Assembly: GCF_003573695.1 (NCBI RefSeq)
Contig: NC_039365.1
Span: forward strand, 132,209,466-132,273,465
Length of the DNA stretch: 64,000 bases
Direction of reading: 5' to 3'
Source of the DNA: Papaver somniferum
Lineage: Eukaryota; Streptophyta; Magnoliopsida; Ranunculales; Papaveraceae
Shown: piece by piece, positions 1-12,029 of the stretch
Layout of the letters: every line of letters begins with the position of its first letter
Position numbering within the stretch: position 1 is the stretch's first letter
Position numbers and translations under genes: made by a program
Notes under the pieces: generated by a model
What the model was told of the DNA's origin: nothing
Seen by the model: the letters and a program-made list of their open reading frames with translations, nothing else
The model's database searches: none

Positions 1-103
1 ATTTCACAGGTTTGGTTCTTTTTCCTCTTTTACCCCCGCAGTTTGTCGTAATTCCTCCATACTACTTAGTTGTTCTGTCTGAGTCTCCCCACCCTATCTC
101 CAG

Positions 104-1248
104 TGGGTGGCGTCCCCGAGCTGATATGGATTCGAAACGAAAGGGCACGGCAAAAATCTCGTATCAAAGAGCTGGTCGAGAAAATTAAGAGCGAAGCCAA
201 AAAGTGGGACGCTCGGGCTGAGGGATGGCGCGCAAGGCATGTTCAAATGGTTGATATGCGGAATCTTTATAATCATGACCGTACTTTGTTCAATGGTACG
301 CTGCTGTGGACACGTGAGAATCTGCGGGAATTCCGTGAGCGCACTTCATTGTTGGAGTCTAAGATACATCTTCTGGAAGAGGAATTAGGAAAGGCTCGCT
401 CCCTTCCTTTTCCGGGAGTTAAGGAGAGCATGCTGTGTCTTACCAGAGAAAGGGACGATGCCAGAGCCGAAGTTGGGGCTCTAAGCAAAGCCCTTGCTGC
501 GTCTCGCGCTGAAATAGCCCGCCAGGCTGAGTCTGAGAGAAATCTCGAAGTATGTATGTACAGACTTAGCAAAGGGGTATCAGAGATAAACAACGAAGTC
601 AACCACCTTCGTCACATGGATTCGATGAAGCAGGTAGAATTAGATGCCAGTAAATTTACTCTCACCAACCTTCAACTAGATTATAAGAAATTATCCGCGG
701 AATATGACCATCTTGATGAAGCGCGAGATGCGGTTGTTAATGAGTATGAAGAGGCTTCGGCTTGTGTTGAAGGTATAACCTTATTTCATCGAGTGTGATT
801 TTGTCTTTTCTGTGCTAACTCCCTTGTGTTGTCTTTTTCAGAGCTCGAGGGAAAATTCCGCGTTGCAAATGAAAATTTTGAAAAGGCTCAATTTTCCTTA
901 GCGCAGCAGGAAGAACAGACTAATCATTTTAAGAGTTTGGCGGCATCCCGCGAGGAGGCCGTTGGTGCTGCTTCTAGAAAAGTGAATCGTCTATCTTCGT
1001 TGTTATCCCAAGCCCACCAGCGGAAGACAGTTATTATGCATAAGGCTCGGTGTCAATTGGCTGAGGAGACAAACAAGATGCTGGAGAAGATTGAGATTGG
1101 CCTTAAGACCGAGCATGGCCTCGTGAAGAGCTATCCGCGTCGTCCAGTACCTGCCTCCTTGCCTGGCTCCTCGGGACCCTCATCTGGTGGGAGCGTCCCT
1201 TCAACTCTTCGGAACAACCCTGCTGATGGGGCGACATCATCTAAGTAG
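104..1248 (+). CDS. Additional (antisense) ORF of the Tat element, C-terminal coiled-coil part, spliced
   Basis: Open reading on the strand opposite gag-pol in two exons, about 104-772 and 842-1248; joining them keeps frame (split codon G|AG) and skips a TGA at 796-798. The product is rich in Glu, Lys, Arg, Leu and Ala with heptad-like spacing (for example residues near LEEELGKARS and FSLAQQEEQT), so long coiled coils are likely; the tail is Pro/Ser/Gly-rich. An upstream intron may span 10-103 (CAG|GTTTGG donor, CTCCAG acceptor), and the N-terminal part lies outside the window; the first ATG is not visible. Known: Grande/Retand-like Tat elements carry such ORFs, sometimes related to plant transposon proteins. 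Function unknown. It is open where neighbouring gag-pol is heavily broken. Confidence 0.7.
773..841 (+). other. 69-base intron in the antisense ORF
   Basis: Begins GTATAACC and ends with the pyrimidine-rich TCTTTTTCAG. It contains the in-frame TGA at 796-798. Removing it restores a continuous coiled-coil reading frame with codon phase preserved. It is short for a plant intron but near the accepted lower limit. Confidence 0.65.
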
Positions 1249-1953
1249 AGACCGCGGTATCATTAGCCTTCCGTTAGATTTTGCTAGTATTTTGTAAAAA
1301 GAATATTTTTGATGTGTATTCCTTGTATTGGCCTTGCCGCTTTTTGTAACCAACCTTTATGAAATGGATCATTTTTTTGATATACCTGCAATATCAGTTT
1401 GTTGTTTATTTTAAGCATTGTGAGGAAGGACACTAAAAACAAAAGAAGAGTTTTTTAAGTGTTTAGGTGCGATACCGAAGGGAGGTACCTTCGTGATCGT
1501 CTTGAGACCTGTCACCCCGCTGGAGAACCCTTGGCCAGAGGATTCCCAGACGGTGGGGGCCGAGGCAACGTTCTAGGATATGGGGTTAAAATATTTACAT
1601 ACACCCATTCCGTCGACCCGTTGCCTTAAGATTGGTTGGGTATCTCTTTCTGTTGGGTGCCTTCCCCCTGGTCTTACACTTATGGACACTGATGAGGGAG
1701 CCCTGAGAGATTGTAGATTAACTTCTTTCCCCAATATTGTTCATAGGTTTTGTTTACTTGAATTTTAGAAAGCTTGTTTGATTGATAGGTTGAGGCCTGC
1801 AATTCCTCGTCCAGAGATAGAAACATGTAGAGCGGTCAGCTGCCTTCTTCTTCTGGTCTTCTTCACGCAGATGCAAAGCTGCGTTGCTCCTATGGGTAAT
1901 ATGGTTTAAGACACTTAGCATTCCAAGGATGCCGGAGGACCTCGCCTTTCAGA
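1249..1953. other. Non-coding spacer between antisense ORF and integrase
   Basis: About 700 bases with no convincing protein. It should hold the 3' untranslated part of the antisense transcript (T-rich, for example around 1300-1400) and the end of the gag-pol transcript. A short open stretch at 1580-1768 has no recognisable domain and is not called. Confidence 0.5.
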
Positions 1954-3177
1954 TTACGAAGGTAGTAGGAACCATTTCCCGCAATGTCGTGTATTATAAA
2001 AGGTCCTCCCCACGTAGGTGCTAACTTTCCCTATCTCTTTTCTCGTTGATACTGTGGGATTGTTCTCAACACATACTGCCCCTCTACAAAATTTCGAAGC
2101 TTTAACTTTTTGTTGTACTCCCTTGCTAGTCTTCGTTGATAATTTTCCATCTTCTGCAATGCTACTTCCCTTCTTCCTTCTAGATCGTCCAATCTCTCTA
2201 ACATCATGTCTGCTGTGAGATTTTTCTCCCATGCTTCGGTCTTTGTGGTGCATGAGGATCTCTGTTGGGATGACTGCTTCAGCTCCATAAGTGAGGAGAA
2301 ACGGGGATTCCCCAGTGGCAGATCTTCGTGTTTTCTGTATGCCCATAACACATTGTGCAACTGTTCACACCATCGCCCCTTATGTTCGTCTAATTTTTTT
2401 GAGGATAAGGGCGAGGGTCTTGTTAGTGGCTTCCGCCTGTCCATTGCTTTGAGGGTATATGGGGGTGGATTTGTTCTTCCTTATTTTGAAAGTATCGAAG
2501 AGCATGTCTATGTTTTTCCCCTGTAATTGCTTACCATTATCGGACACGATTTCTGCTGGTATGCCGAACCTGCAAATGATGTTCTGGAATATGAAAGTAA
2601 ACACATCCACGTCTCTGATCCTGGCTAAGGCTTTAGCTTCCACCCATTTACTGAAGTAGTCCGTGGCTACTATCAAAAATCGTTTTTCCCTGATCCTTCG
2701 ACGAAAGGCCCGACGATATCTATGCCCCATTTTGCAAATGGCCACGGGCTATCTATAGAATTTAACATTGTTGCCGGCGCGTGTATTTTTGGCGAAGCGC
2801 TGACATTCTTCACACCGTCGGGACATTCTTGCGGCATCCTGTATCATTGTGGGCCAGTAATATCCTTGCGTTTTTGCTTTGTCGGCTAGTGATCTCATGC
2901 CGCTATGATTCCCTGCGTCACCATAATGGATGTCGTTTAGAATTCGATGCCCCTCTTTCCGGGATAAGCAACGTAGTAACGGTCCGAGGAAGGATTTCTT
3001 GTACAGGATCCCATCCCGAAGATCATATCTTCCTACTTTGGAGAGTATTTTCCTAGCTTGTTTAAGGTCCGCGGGTAGGCTTCCCTTTTCGAGAAACGCA
3101 TGGATCACCATTCTCCAATCATCTTCGTTGCTGAAGTCTTCGTCTTGATTTTCTTGACAGGATATCTTCTTCGTCAA
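1954..3177 (-). pseudogene. Integrase of the Tat element, frameshifted
   Basis: Three pieces in two or more frames. Nearest RT (3177-2749) is the HHCC zinc-binding part, with HYGDAGNHSG and CEECQ. Next (2745-2380) is the core: ATDYFSKW, SDNGKQ and SNGQAEATNK supply the D, D and E of the catalytic triad. The last part (2444-1954) has YGAEAVIP and a basic C-terminal region split across two frames. The enzyme would join LTR cDNA ends to chromosomal DNA in the nucleus. The frame changes show it is not made as a working polyprotein segment. Confidence 0.88.
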
Positions 3178-5265
3178 AATCGTTATGGATGTCTTCTCCT
3201 ACCTGGTCTTCGATATTTTCTTCCACTGTATCTTGATTGGTAGCGAAGGAGAATTGAGATGCAATCGAAGGCTCATATACCCTTGTTATTTTAATAGCCT
3301 CGACGCTTTTGTCCTTCAGCATGGATGATATATATGCTAGGGCATCCGCGTGCCTGAGATCCCTTCTGCATAAGTGCCGGAACTTGATGTTCGGAATTTG
3401 TGATGCCAGTGTTTGGACCAAGGCCATGTAAGCTGAGAGGGTGTCATCGTACACATTGTACTCGAGCCCTATTTCCGTATGACAAGCTGCGAATCACTTG
3501 TCAGTCTTACATCGGTTACCCCCATCTCTATTATTACACGGAGGGCATGTACGACTGCCTCGTATTCGACGATGTTGTTGGTATGCTCTTTGAATTCTAA
3601 CCTGAGTGCCTGTACAATCCTTTCTCCGGTTGGGGTGGTGATGACAATGCCTATTCCTGCTCCTTCCTTATTTTTGGAACCATCGACGAAGACTTCCCAT
3701 TGTCTTTGACTCGCGGGTTCGAGGATATCCATTGGATCCTTGCTTTCTTCCTCGGCTTCTGGTATTCCCTTAATCTCTTCGTCGTTGTCCAGGGGGAGGT
3801 CTGCTAAGAAATCCGCCAAAACTTGGGATTTTCGAGAATGTTGAATTTCATGAATGATGTTGAATTGGTCCAGGTGGGTGTTCCACTTGGCTATTCTGCC
3901 CACTTTTCCCGCGCTTTTGAGGACTGCTTCCAGTGGTGCTTTGCATGGGACCCGGATGAAGTGAGTTAGGAAGTAGGTTCTCAGCTTTTGAGTAGCCCAT
4001 ACCAATGCTAGGATAAGTTGTTCGATCTTTGTGTAGTTCCTTTCCGCAGAATTGAGGGTCTTACTGACGTAATAGATAGGCTGTTCTATCTTCGTATTGG
4101 TTTTGACCAACACTGCGCTAACTGCGTCTTCTGTTGCTGCTATGTATAATGCCAAAACCTCATCAGGATCCGGCTTCTGCAGTATCGGAATTGAAGCTAG
4201 GTGTTCTTTGATTTTTTGGAAGGCTTCTTCGCATTCTGCGGTCCATTCAAACTTACTCCCTTTTTTGAGAATATTGAAGAAATGTTTGCATTTGTCCGAG
4301 GATCGGGCAATAAATCTTCCCAAGGATGCTATGGACCCGTTGAGCTTCTGCACTTCTTTTAAATTTTTCGGGGATGGCATTTCTACTATGGCCTGAATCT
4401 TCACTGGGTCTACCTCAATGCCCCTTTTTGTTACCAGATATCCGAGGAATTTCCCCGAGGTGACACCGAAAGTACATTTCTCTGGATTCACTTTCATGTG
4501 ATGTTTCCTCATTGCTTCGAAGATATCTCTCAGATCCTGGTGGTGATTTTTGCGCAGCTTACTTTTGACGAGTATATCGTCAATGTAGACTTCTAAGGTA
4601 CTACCAATCCATGGCCTGAAGATAGCATCGACCATTCTTTGGTATGTTTCCCCTGCGTTTCGAAGTCCGAAGGGCATTCTAGTGTAGCAATAAAGGCCAT
4701 GCGGGGTGTAGAACGCTGTGTGTGGCTGATCTTCTTCTGCCAGGGCTACTTGATTGCAGCCAAAATGTCCATCCATGAATGACAGTTCTTCATATCCTTC
4801 TACGGCTTCCACCAGCTGATCTATGCTTGGCAGGGGATAGCTGTCCTTTGGACATGCCTTATTGAGGTTAGTAAAATCGATGCATATCCTAACCCCTCCA
4901 TTTTTCTTAGGAACGACGACCATGTTGGAGATCCATGTAGGGTACTTGACTTCCTTGATAAACCCTGCGTCTAGTAGTTTCCGAAGTTCTTTTTCCACTG
5001 CCTTATGATACTCCGGTGCAACTTTTCTATTTTTCTGCCTGAACGGGGGCGTGCCTGGTTTGATGCGTAGCTCGTGTTGGATTACTTTCGGGTCAATCCC
5101 CGGCATATCTCCTAGTTTCCAGGCGAATACTTCCGCGTATTCTTTAAGTAATTTGGTTAGAGAATCTTCTCTTCTTTCGTCCATTATGGTCCCTACTTTG
5201 ATCATCTTCGGGTTTTCTTCCGTTCCTATGTTGATTTCTTTTACGGTCTCTACTGGCGTGAACAT
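3119..5265 (-). pseudogene. Reverse transcriptase, RNase H and second (archaeal-type) RNase H of the Tat element
   Basis: The longest open piece is 598 residues (5265-3469). RT spans about residues 60-300: FTNLNKACPKDSYPLPSID near 131-149, LSFMD near 162, MPFGLRNA near 197 and the catalytic YIDD near 227. The RT-linked RNase H (about 365-480) reads LYIAATEDAVSAVL, lacking the usual first Asp, as in other Tat-like elements. A second RNase H starts near residue 523 (WEVFVDGSKNKEGAGIGI, then EYEAVVHAL and SDSQLV). Its end (YDDTLSAYMALVQ through HADALAYISS) lies in another frame, 3454-3119, after a single-base shift near 3466. In-frame stops separate this ORF from the upstream protease, so it is a dead pol segment. 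Confidence 0.93.
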
Positions 5266-5424
5266 CGGCTTCGGGTCCCCGAGGAATGGGACGTTCTTTG
5301 ATTGCTATTTGGTATGTTTCTGTCCTTCGTTGGCTGCTGAAGTATTTGTCTCTGTGTTTAGGACATTATCACCTTTTGTCAAACCTCTTCATGTAGTTTC
5401 CTTGAGGAACAAGTCTATAGCCTT

Positions 5425-6329
5425 CTATTTCGCTGCTTCTTTATTTTTAATTCTTCGGGTTTTTCGCCGCTCTTCTTGTTCGTTGTTGATACGATCCTGA
5501 GTGGCTTGGCACTCTCTTGCAGAGACCCGATCTCCCTTGATTTCCATTACTCCCTCAGGTGTAGGGAATCTGAGATATTGGTAGTAAGTTTCTGCCACTC
5601 CCTTGAGTTTATGTACCCACTTTCTTTCAATAATGGCGTTGTAGGGGGATGGGGCGTCTACCACGCTGAATCGTGTTTCTACTTTCATAGGCCCTGCGTT
5701 CACCTGCAACACGATGTCTCCCAATGGCTTTGTGGGCGCTCCGTTGAACCCGTAGATGGTGTAATAAGAGGTCATCAGCTGTTCATCATGGAGCTTCATC
5801 CGTTTGAAGGCGTCGTAGAATAGAAGTTCACTGAGCTTCCCCCGTCTATGAGGATATTTTTAAGGTTACATCCAGCCACTGGTAGTGTGAGGACCAGGGG
5901 GTCGTTATGGTCTTCTATATCTTCTTCGATATCTTCAGCATCGAATATAATAGGTGCGTCCATCCACTCTTCGTGCTCGTCCACCTCTATCCCATCGATC
6001 TTATACAATTCGCAGCGGTCCTCGAACTGCTTACGTAACCTCTTTCCTATCTGTGCTGTAAGTGAGGGCCCTGCGGCTTCAGAACACGAGATGGTGTTGA
6101 TTGTGCGGTTCCCTTCTGGAAGTTGGACTGGCTTGGTTCGTTTGGATCTATCCTCGGCGACATCCTTTCGTATGTAATGTTTGAGCTCGCCAGCATCAAT
6201 CAATTTTTGGATCATTATTTTGAGGTTTTTACATTTTTCGGTCTGGTGTCCGTTGAAGCAGTGATATTCACAGTAATCTTTAGACTTCTCGGTTCTTGGG
6301 GGCTTTTTTCCCTTAGACCATGGCCACTA
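5425..6329 (-). pseudogene. Gag C-terminal zinc motif and aspartic protease of the Tat element
   Basis: Reading leftward from about 6329, a Cys/His motif (YCEYHCFNGHQTEKC) is followed by KIMIQKLIDAGELKHYI, the usual end of Tat gag. The protease active site is ILIDGGSSVNFY near 5830-5865, where the D-G-G-S variant is normal for this lineage. A one-base frameshift near 5800 moves the rest (MKLHDEQLM to FPTPEGVMEI) to another frame, and TAG, TGA and TAG codons near 5425, 5392 and 5308 break the link to RT. The protease would have cut the gag-pol precursor inside the particle. Confidence 0.85.
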
Positions 6330-7838
6330 CAGATTTTCCCTTCCTTTGATCTCTCGCAGGATCCGAGCATAGCTAGCATTGAGCTTCGTGTAAACTTGAT
6401 CTTCGAATTTTCGGTCGTCTTTTAGTCGTTCATCCCTTCGTTCCTTCATGTCTTCGTGAGGCCGTTCCACTGAGAAATTCCTTTGGCCCCATTGGTTTGT
6501 TCTGCAGAATTGGTACGGTGAGACCTCTGCGGGTACGCCCTCGGGTTTCACGCTGGATTTCTTCAAGACGAGCGTGCTTTTCAATAATTATTCGAAGATC
6601 TCCCTCTGTCTTAGGCACGCTTCCATGAATCTCAACAAATAGTAGACTCATTCGGTCTAATCCCCACTTGTAGCAGTTGATACTTACCACTGGGTCCACA
6701 CTTCCTATGGCTTGGCAGATCTTGTGCCATCTGTTAGTGTATTCCCTCGTGGTTTCCTTGTAGCCAATTGCCAGTGAAAAGAGCTTATCCATTTCGGTGT
6801 TAACATCCTTATTGTACATGTAAGTTCTTAAGAACTTTTCTGCGAGTTGGTCGTAGGAGTGGATGGAGTCTGGCGGTAGATTATCAAACCAAGACAATGC
6901 CGATCCCTTCAGGCTTGATGGGAAGTATCTACAGAGTACGGCGTCGTTCTGACTCCATCTAGATAAGACACGGTTATAATACCGAATATGTGAAGCGGGA
7001 TCACTGGATCCTTCATAGCATTCGAATGCCGGGACATGGCACTTCAGTGGAATAGGGGTGTTGTCCAGGCGATGAGTAAGGGGCGTGGAGTTAGCCTCTC
7101 TCATGACCTCTTCTAACCTTCCCCCGCCTTGTCTACTTTTTAATTGTCTGATCTATGCCATCATTTCATCACGCAGCTCTTCCATCGCGCGGTGGTTCCC
7201 TACGCTATTCTGCTCGTGATAGCCTGACTCTCCGTCGTTATAATCCGGGTCGGATGCGCTACTTCCCTTAGCTGCATTTCCATTAGCTGCTACGATGACT
7301 CTTCGGTCTCGGTTTGGTTCTGGTGCCTTTGAATTTGCTTCATAGAGTTGTTGGCTTGTCTTTGTGCTTAGGGCAATCCGGTCTTTTAAATCCTGGTTTT
7401 CTCTGGCCAGCAGAGCTACAACATCTGCGTAAACCTTCTGGCTCTTCTTCAATTCTTCGAGCTCGGCCATCAATCGATGTGATTGGTTTGACCCCTGATT
7501 GGGAGTCCCAGCTCATGCTACTACGGCCATGGTGCCGCCTTCTTCTATGGTTTGCACTAAAGGTGGGGGAGGTTCAGCTTCGATTGTTGGCATTTCCAAA
7601 TCAGGCGGAGTGCCCATCTGCGGTGTTAGAGCCGCCGGCACAGTTTGATTCTGCTCGTTTGTTGATGGCATTCTGAAGGTTGGAGGGTGCACGGGTTGGT
7701 GTGTTCTGGATTCATCCACCCTTTCTTTTGGTTGGTGAAATTGATTCGCAGCAAAAGTTTTGCTGGCTTACGCATCCTTTGGGGCTGCCGCTGCCGTACT
7801 ATACTTTGTTGCCGCTGCTCCGAGGGCCGCGGCCTCAA
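6327..7838 (-). pseudogene. Gag (capsid) of the Tat element
   Basis: The core domain (7104-6430) is the retrotransposon gag family: VPAFECYEGSSDPASHI, then LKGSALSWFDNLPPDSI and IGYKETTREYTNRWHK. Upstream, in the same frame, are a Glu/Lys-rich coil (7473-7153) and a Pro-rich N-terminal part (7719-7513), separated by a TAG near 7153 and a TGA near 7513. A frameshift near 6500-6590 leads to 6584-6327, which ends in another TAG. Further upstream (7838-7626) the frame changes again. The protein would have formed the particle shell. TAG and TGA in place of CAG or CGA fit C-to-T decay of methylated DNA (inference). Confidence 0.88.
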
Positions 7839-8470
7839 CGGAGTTAGCGTTCATAGGCGAAGTGATTTCCGCAGTGTCCTGCCTCTGACTGGTCATTTTG
7901 GTTTTGTCTCATTTCTGCTTGCTCCGGGTGATGACCGGGGTTGTCTTTGGTGCTTCCTTAACGAGGCTTTGGATTTTCCAGCTTCCTGCATCTTTTCCAT
8001 CGTGGGTCCTTTTGTCGCTTTCTTTCTGCACAAAGGAATTTCAAACAGCGAGAAACAAAAGTGCCATGCGGATCGGGTTAGTTTACGAAATTCCTTACTC
8101 CAAGACAGGGAAAAACTTCCTGAGGGCCACAGAGATTTTTTTTTTTTTTTAAAAGCGGGTTCACGGAAATGTGAAAGGATCCCCTTGAAAATGCACGTAG
8201 ATCTTTTTGAAAATTTTCGAAAACCCATCGGAAAAACAGGTCCGTACGAGATCTAAAAAATGTAAATCCATGGATCTAAGCAATAAATCTTTTAACCAGT
8301 TTAAATTGCTTCGACAGATACTGCCAGAGCTATCGAAGATAACGGGTGCGTTTTTGAATACGGTAAAGTTAACAAAAGATAAATACTGTTAGAGCTAATG
8401 AAGTAGAGCAATCATATGCTAATTTAATATGAAATCACAGGATAAGATAAATCTTTTACCGGGACGAAGT
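7839..8470 (-). other. 5' leader of the Tat element
   Basis: Lies between the primer binding site and recognisable gag. An open stretch 8228-7893 is Lys/Ser/Arg-rich and may be the degraded beginning of gag or leader. The plus strand carries a run of 15 T near 8136-8150. I see no domain. Confidence 0.5.
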
Positions 8471-8487
8471 CCCTGTTTCTAGCGCCA
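8471..8487 (-). other. Primer binding site of the Tat element
   Basis: Minus-strand TGGCGCTAGAAACAGGG sits three bases inside the LTR edge at 8491. The TGG start pairs with the CCA end of a tRNA, which would prime first-strand synthesis. I did not identify the tRNA. Confidence 0.75.
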
Positions 8488-8490
8488 AAT

Positions 8491-9430
8491 TGTGAACACA
8501 TAAATCACGCAGGCATCAATATGTTCATAAACAATGTTCGCACTCTAGGTACAGACTTGCACGGATAATACAATTGTATTGATTCCTTGGCTCAAAACCT
8601 TCGGGTTTATCATAGCCTCATCCAATAACATCGCGAGGGGCGTTTACGCAGGGGAAGATAAAGAAAACGAAGTATAAAAATAAAACTCATGGAGCGTTAG
8701 GCGAATATAAAGTGCTGAAATGTAAATAAGACTGGGATTTACGTGGTTCAGCACTAAGGACTACATCCACGGGGTTGTTGTTTCACTATGTACTTGATGG
8801 TTACAGAGATAGTCGAGTGACTTTGGAGTTTACATAGGTCTGTATCCTGTAAAGGACAAACTTACACTCACAATCTTTCTCTCTCCTTCTCTCCCTGATT
8901 TTTTCCGATCCCCTCACTCTTGATGGAGAGGGGGTATTTATAAGGTTAGAGTGTGGGACCCATTTCTGAGGGCCGTTGGAACCTTATCTTCTTGTGCTTT
9001 GTGTACATCACGCGGAGGTCTTCGTTCATTGCTTGATCATGCAGAGTCATCCTCGTTCGTTCCACGGGCTGATCGACACGTACACTGCTCAGAGTGTTTA
9101 ATGCGGGTAGTTGAGGCGCTGCTCGTGTCAGACAAGTGTCTTCTGCCCCTGTCACGTCCATGTCAGTTCACCTTCTCTCCACCGTTGATCTTGGATTCTT
9201 TTGGGGATGAGATAAAGTAACTCTTCGGGAGTTATTTGGTGCTCCGCAGTACATCGTGTTTTCGGTACATCTTAACTTCTGCCCTTAGATTTGTTCGGGC
9301 AAGGATCCGACGTCGACGGGATGGGCTTCTTGGTTATGGGTGTGTGTCATCATGTTTTGATGACTTTGTCCGCATGCTCTCCACGTATCTTCCTATATAC
9401 ACGTGTTTGATGATGAAATATGTACACACA
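8491..9430 (-). repeat. 5' LTR of the Tat element
   Basis: On the plus strand it starts TGTGAACACA next to the PBS and ends in a CA-rich stretch near 9420-9437; the exact end is uncertain because the partner LTR is outside the window. It holds a TATA box on the minus strand. Length is about 0.94 kb. Confidence 0.7.
8935..8942 (-). promoter_or_regulatory. TATA box in the Tat LTR
   Basis: Minus strand reads TATAAATA, followed downstream by a CT/GA-rich leader. It lies about 450 bases inside the LTR, a normal place for the U3 promoter of the gag-pol transcript. Confidence 0.6.
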
Positions 9431-11650
9431 CAATCACAAAGGATATTAACACAGAAGATATTTCATTTAAAATGTCGACAATAATTATCAAAAGATTGTT
9501 TGCTCTCACCTAAAAGTAGAACTCTTAAGCACTAGATATACATGGCATAACTAGTCAAACGAAATTCATAATTCGATTATTACTAAGGTTCAATGAATTC
9601 TTCTACTAATCTAACGATGGACTATACGTGGCATAGAACACGAAAAATCTAGTTAGAAGGTAAATCACTGATAAAGAAACAAAACACATTTATTAAACTC
9701 ATATAATAGAAAACCCTTGTTTCAAAAACACAAATAAATCAAGTTACAACTTCATCCTTTCACACTAACATGAAAAACTAGCAAGTCATAGAAAAGAAAA
9801 CAAGTCATACCAAAAGAAAACGATAAACAACAAACCCTATTCTTCTGTCAAGTTGCGGCTCCGCCTCCTTCCCCAAAACAGAACTCCAGCCGGCCTCCCT
9901 TCACTTTCAGTCGTTTTCCTTCATATAGGTGCTTCCTCCGGTCTAAAATAAAACCTAGCATCATATGCCAAGGCCCAGTCCATTCGGGTCCATTGCCGAT
10001 TGCCAAATCCAAACACTCGTCACCAGCGAGGCATATTTCAGTCCCTGACTAATTCAACTACTTCAACTGCAGCATCTACTGCAACATCTACGTTCGATAC
10101 TCAGTCCGTTAACCAGAACAGCCAACTCAGTACCTTTCTTCTCGCTGTTAGCATTACCACCACCAGTTCGAGAACCCGAAACCCATCAATCACCACCATT
10201 GATTTGCAAAAAACAGACCCATTTCAGACCACATACGAACTCCTAAATCTCATTGTTGCTGCTGATGCTTCTGACTTCGAGATTCTGACTACGAGAAAAA
10301 GCCTGAACTCCATCTGTTGCTATCATAACTCAAACATCACTATCGTCTCAGCCAACATGCATCTGTGTTCGTAAATCCAGCCACCACCTGCAAGGATGCA
10401 ATCGATCTGACCCATAAAGTATGCCTTTACTTCATTATCAAACATCACCGAGGCCATATAAGCCAGCTGCCAGCACTCATGTTCATCCCTGCGTACACCA
10501 TCAATAGATTCACCCCTTGAAAGAAATGTTTACGTACTGCCATCTCTATACACTCTAAACTCTGCCCACACGACCATCACAGCTAACACCAGTAGTATGA
10601 ACTGCCATTAACCACTTGAAATCAGTTCAACCCCCTTCGCAACATAATCCACTCAGCCAACATTTCTGGTGCAAATTCAGACCCACGACGGCTGCTTGGT
10701 ATGGAATGAGAAATGAGAATATTTTCTTGGTTTCATACAAAGTGAGTTGTGGTGTAGTTGACACGCCATCCACTATTTTCTTATTCAACAGCACCACGTC
10801 CCATTTACTTTAACAACTGCACTAGTGGTTCACGTGCTTCATTGATGTATCCTTCCCTGGCCATGAGTTAATTAATTGGTGCCAACGTAGAGAATGAAGT
10901 GGCCGATAGAAGAAATCTCTTTGGTGCTGTCGTATCATTCGGTCATTTTTGCCCCAAATTCTAATTAGCCTCAACAAAAGCACTAAAATAACCTTATTAG
11001 CGGGATATCGAGTCCTAGCTAATATAAATATGGGTACAAAATGTAGCATTTACGTGCTTATCAGCAACTTAAGTCAAGGCCTCTCGCAATCGAGCGCAAT
11101 GGAGTTTAGCAAATTTCAAAATCTATCTGGAGGCAATTGACGTATGATAGGAGGACGATCACTGCAAGCTTTGATACTTCGTTAAGCGTATCTTGCTCAA
11201 AGACCTAGCCGGCCTCTATCCTGGTAACATCTGTCTACCTTGCCTCACAAGTTTTATATTTAACCGTCACCATCCATTGCTCACCTCGCAACAATGTCAC
11301 CGTTACGTGCTAAGCAGGGGACTTAATGTTGATGGTGGTTTTTCGAATAGGGATAAAATTGTAAAACCTTGTATTTAATGCGCTGACGCCCTGCAAGGGT
11401 ATAAAGCCATTTAAGAAGTGATGAGTGCAAAAAACCTCTTCACTCATTGAACAATTCCATATGTATGGAATTCATTCGGAATGGTGCAACAATCCCGAAT
11501 ATTCTATGTGTTTTCCTAGTAGCATTATCCATTTAATGCATTGTGCGCCTTGTATTTTCCTACGCCATGTTCTGCAAGAAAACCCTCAATGTTGGCATGA
11601 CATGACGATTAATGTTTACTCTCAGCAGAGCAGCATGAATCTCCCGAAGT
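9431..11650. other. Unassigned intergenic or old repeat sequence
   Basis: AT-rich up to about 9840, then CA/CT-rich low-complexity DNA. Open stretches here (for example 10000-10374, Ser/Thr-rich) have biased composition and no domain. The region may be decayed LTR sequence joined to the repeat on its right, but I could not find matching ends. Confidence 0.35.
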
Positions 11651-12029
11651 GTTGGTATTGAAGTCTGCATGAAAGTACTCACACATGCTGCATCGTTCTC
11701 TGACAAAGAGATCTTCGTATCGACGCACTTTTAGAAGCTAGCTCGATCGAACTCGTTTAAATCCCCCAAAGGAAAATCCATACTGTCTATATCAGTCTCA
11801 AAAAACGATCACAGCCACACAATTTGTCCGCATGATCCAACAAGTGTAGCCTACTCCTAACAGAGCTAGGCAATCACCATGGTGACCACCAGCGGGCCCA
11901 CTAGTACCCTAGTCGATCAAGTTCCACTAGGTGAATTCCTAAGCACTACGAGCGTCAACCCTTATGGGTGTTCGCGCTGTTAAGAAACTAGCTCAAACGA
12001 GCTAAGACCGTTAAAAAAGGTCTTTAATG

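Larger units (their letters stand above)
1..9430 (-). mobile_element. Ty3/gypsy retrotransposon, Tat lineage, 3' end outside window
   Basis: Seen: on the minus strand, in order, a 5' LTR (8491 to about 9430), a primer binding site, gag, protease, RT, two RNase H domains and integrase, with an opposite-strand ORF beyond integrase. Known: a second RNase H after the RT-linked one, and an additional ORF between pol and the 3' LTR, are marks of the Tat lineage. The 3' LTR lies beyond base 1. Gag-pol holds in-frame stops near 7513, 7153, 6327, 5425, 5392 and 5308 and frameshifts near 6500-6590, 5800, 3466 and 3180 and inside integrase, so the copy is inactive. The right limit is approximate, because the matching LTR end and target duplication are not in view. 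Confidence 0.9.

Noticed and set aside
5051..5500. 149-codon plus-strand ORF across the RT region
   Set aside because: It lies antisense to a clear RT reading frame and has no domain; a shadow ORF.
10000..10374. Ser/Thr-rich open frame of 124 codons
   Set aside because: Composition follows a CA/CT-rich tract; no domain, no homologue in the window, no gene context.
9431..11650. Possible host gene between the Tat element and the LTR-like repeat
   Set aside because: No open frame with a domain, no convincing exon set, and biased composition.
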